In this document: positions 5,089-5,799 of the stretch, one piece after another | How the letters are laid out: every line of letters starts with the position of its first letter | How positions within the stretch are numbered: the first letter of the stretch is position 1 | Origin: an uncultured Tessaracoccus sp. | Lineage (GTDB): Bacteria; Actinomycetota; Actinomycetes; Propionibacteriales; Propionibacteriaceae | Length of the DNA stretch: 5,799 nt | NCBI RefSeq assembly: GCF_947255005.1 | Contig: NZ_CAMYFI010000093.1 | Location: 1 to 5,799 of the forward strand | Reading direction: 5' to 3' | Translations under genes and position numbers: made by a program | The notes under the pieces: generated by a model | Told to the model about the DNA's origin: nothing | Database searches by the model: none | What the model saw: the letters and a program-made list of their open reading frames with translations, nothing else

Positions 5089-5753
5089 TCCGCGTCGCAC
5101 TCGTCGATGACCAACAGCTCGTCCGAGCCGGGTTCGCCATGGTGATCGACTCCCAACCCGACCTCGAGGTGGTGCTGCAATGCAGCGACGGCGCCGAGGC
5201 CGTCGCGCAGATCCCGACGGAGAACGTCGACGTCGTGCTCATGGATGTGCGCATGCCTGGGGTCGACGGCATCACCGCCACCGAACAGCTCGCTACCCGC
5301 CCCGAAGGCGACGCGACACCGAAAATCATCATCCTCACCACGTTCGACCTCGACGAGTACGTACTGCGCGCGATCAAGGCGGGCGCGTCGGGATTCCTGC
5401 TGAAAGACACCCCGCCCGAGGTCATGCTGGGCGCCATCCGCACCGTCCATGCGGGCGACGCGGTGATGGCGCCGTCGTCAACGAAACGCCTCCTCGACCA
5501 CCTCGTCGGCACGCTCCCCGACGAGGAACGCACCGCCCCCGCTGCCCTCGACGTGCTCACCGACCGCGAGCGCGAGGTGCTCGTACTGATGGCCCGAGGG
5601 CTCAGCAACCAAGAAATCGCCGCCGAGTTGTATGTCGCGGAGGCCACGGTGAAGACACACGTCGGGCGAATCCTGATGAAACTCGATGCCCGCGACCGCG
5701 TGCAGGCCGTCGTCGTGGCGTACGAAACCGGGCTGGTCACCCCCGGGCATTAA
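5085..5753 (+). CDS. Response regulator, NarL/LuxR family
   Basis: This 222-residue protein is a DNA-binding transcription regulator of the usual length. The receiver domain (about 1-120) has the acidic pair D8-D9, the phosphoacceptor D54 in VVLMDVRMPG, the switch threonine T85 and the conserved lysine K107 in GFLLKDTPP. A linker leads to the LuxR-type helix-turn-helix (about 157-213) with LTDREREVL, GLSNQEIAAEL and ATVKTHVGRIL in the expected order. It is translationally coupled to the kinase upstream through ATGA, so the pair is a cognate two-component system. Target genes cannot be read from the window. The divergent ABC operon is a possible target because it is adjacent, but no shared operator was found. 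Confidence 0.96.
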   Translation: MIRVALVDDQQLVRAGFAMVIDSQPDLEVVLQCSDGAEAVAQIPTENVDVVLMDVRMPGVDGITATEQLATRPEGDATPKIIILTTFDLDEYVLRAIKAGASGFLLKDTPPEVMLGAIRTVHAGDAVMAPSSTKRLLDHLVGTLPDEERTAPAALDVLTDREREVLVLMARGLSNQEIAAELYVAEATVKTHVGRILMKLDARDRVQAVVVAYETGLVTPGH

Positions 5754-5758
5754 CGACT

Positions 5759-5794
5759 TGCGCGACTGAGCGCACTCTAGATGCCAATTTTGGC
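5759..5794 (+). terminator. Two small palindromes after the response regulator, weak terminator candidate
   Basis: TGCGC-GACTGA-GCGCA at 5759-5774 can form a 5-bp stem beginning 6 bases after the TAA stop. A second palindrome, GCCAA-TT-TTGGC, lies at 5783-5794. Neither is followed by a clear T-run before the window ends (CGTTT), so termination is only a possibility. The second, AT-centred palindrome could equally be an operator for a gene beyond the window. Confidence 0.3.
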
Positions 5795-5799
5795 CGTTT

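Overview
The window looks like chromosomal DNA of a high-GC actinobacterium. The two-component genes on the right are GC-rich (42 of 60 bases G or C in the line at 4621-4680). Both sensor kinase and regulator are of the NarL/LuxR type that is abundant in Actinobacteria. The intergenic regions carry many copies of a short hairpin element of the form GTTTCGATAC-hairpin-CTACTCAACCACC, a kind seen in several actinobacterial genera. I cannot name the genus from sequence alone.

Layout. (1) Positions 1-53 hold the last 16 codons of a plus-strand gene. (2) Positions 54-417 are a gene-free convergent region with two opposed pairs of the hairpin element and, between them, an unrelated 82-base imperfect inverted repeat. 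(3) Positions 418-3409 are a compact minus-strand operon of four genes, read from right to left. They encode a small cationic secreted protein, an ABC ATPase, a seven-or-so-helix membrane protein with a C-terminal cysteine-containing domain, and a second six-helix membrane protein. The last three overlap by 4 bases each (GTGA and ATGA). A good promoter with a seven-G run in its spacer sits so close to the first ATG that the mRNA is probably leaderless. (4) Positions 3410-3927 are a divergent intergenic region with that promoter, about 215 bases in which I recognise nothing, and five more hairpin elements. (5) Positions 3928-5753 encode a sensor histidine kinase and its LuxR-type response regulator, joined by an ATGA overlap. 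(6) Positions 5754-5799 are a downstream tail with two small palindromes.

How the genes may work together. The ATPase and the two membrane proteins have the make-up of an ABC-2-like exporter. The first gene encodes a Sec-type precursor of about 107 mature residues with a net charge near +12 and two cysteines. Small secreted protein plus dedicated ABC transporter is the layout of several bacteriocin/self-protection or envelope-active systems, so a secreted antagonist with its immunity or transport module is the leading hypothesis. Nothing in the sequence proves it. The operon is bracketed by hairpin repeats, including a 37-base direct repeat with one mismatch (277-313 and 3735-3771), and its first gene is clearly lower in GC than the neighbouring two-component genes. 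It is therefore plausibly an accessory cassette. Whether the adjacent two-component system controls it is unknown.
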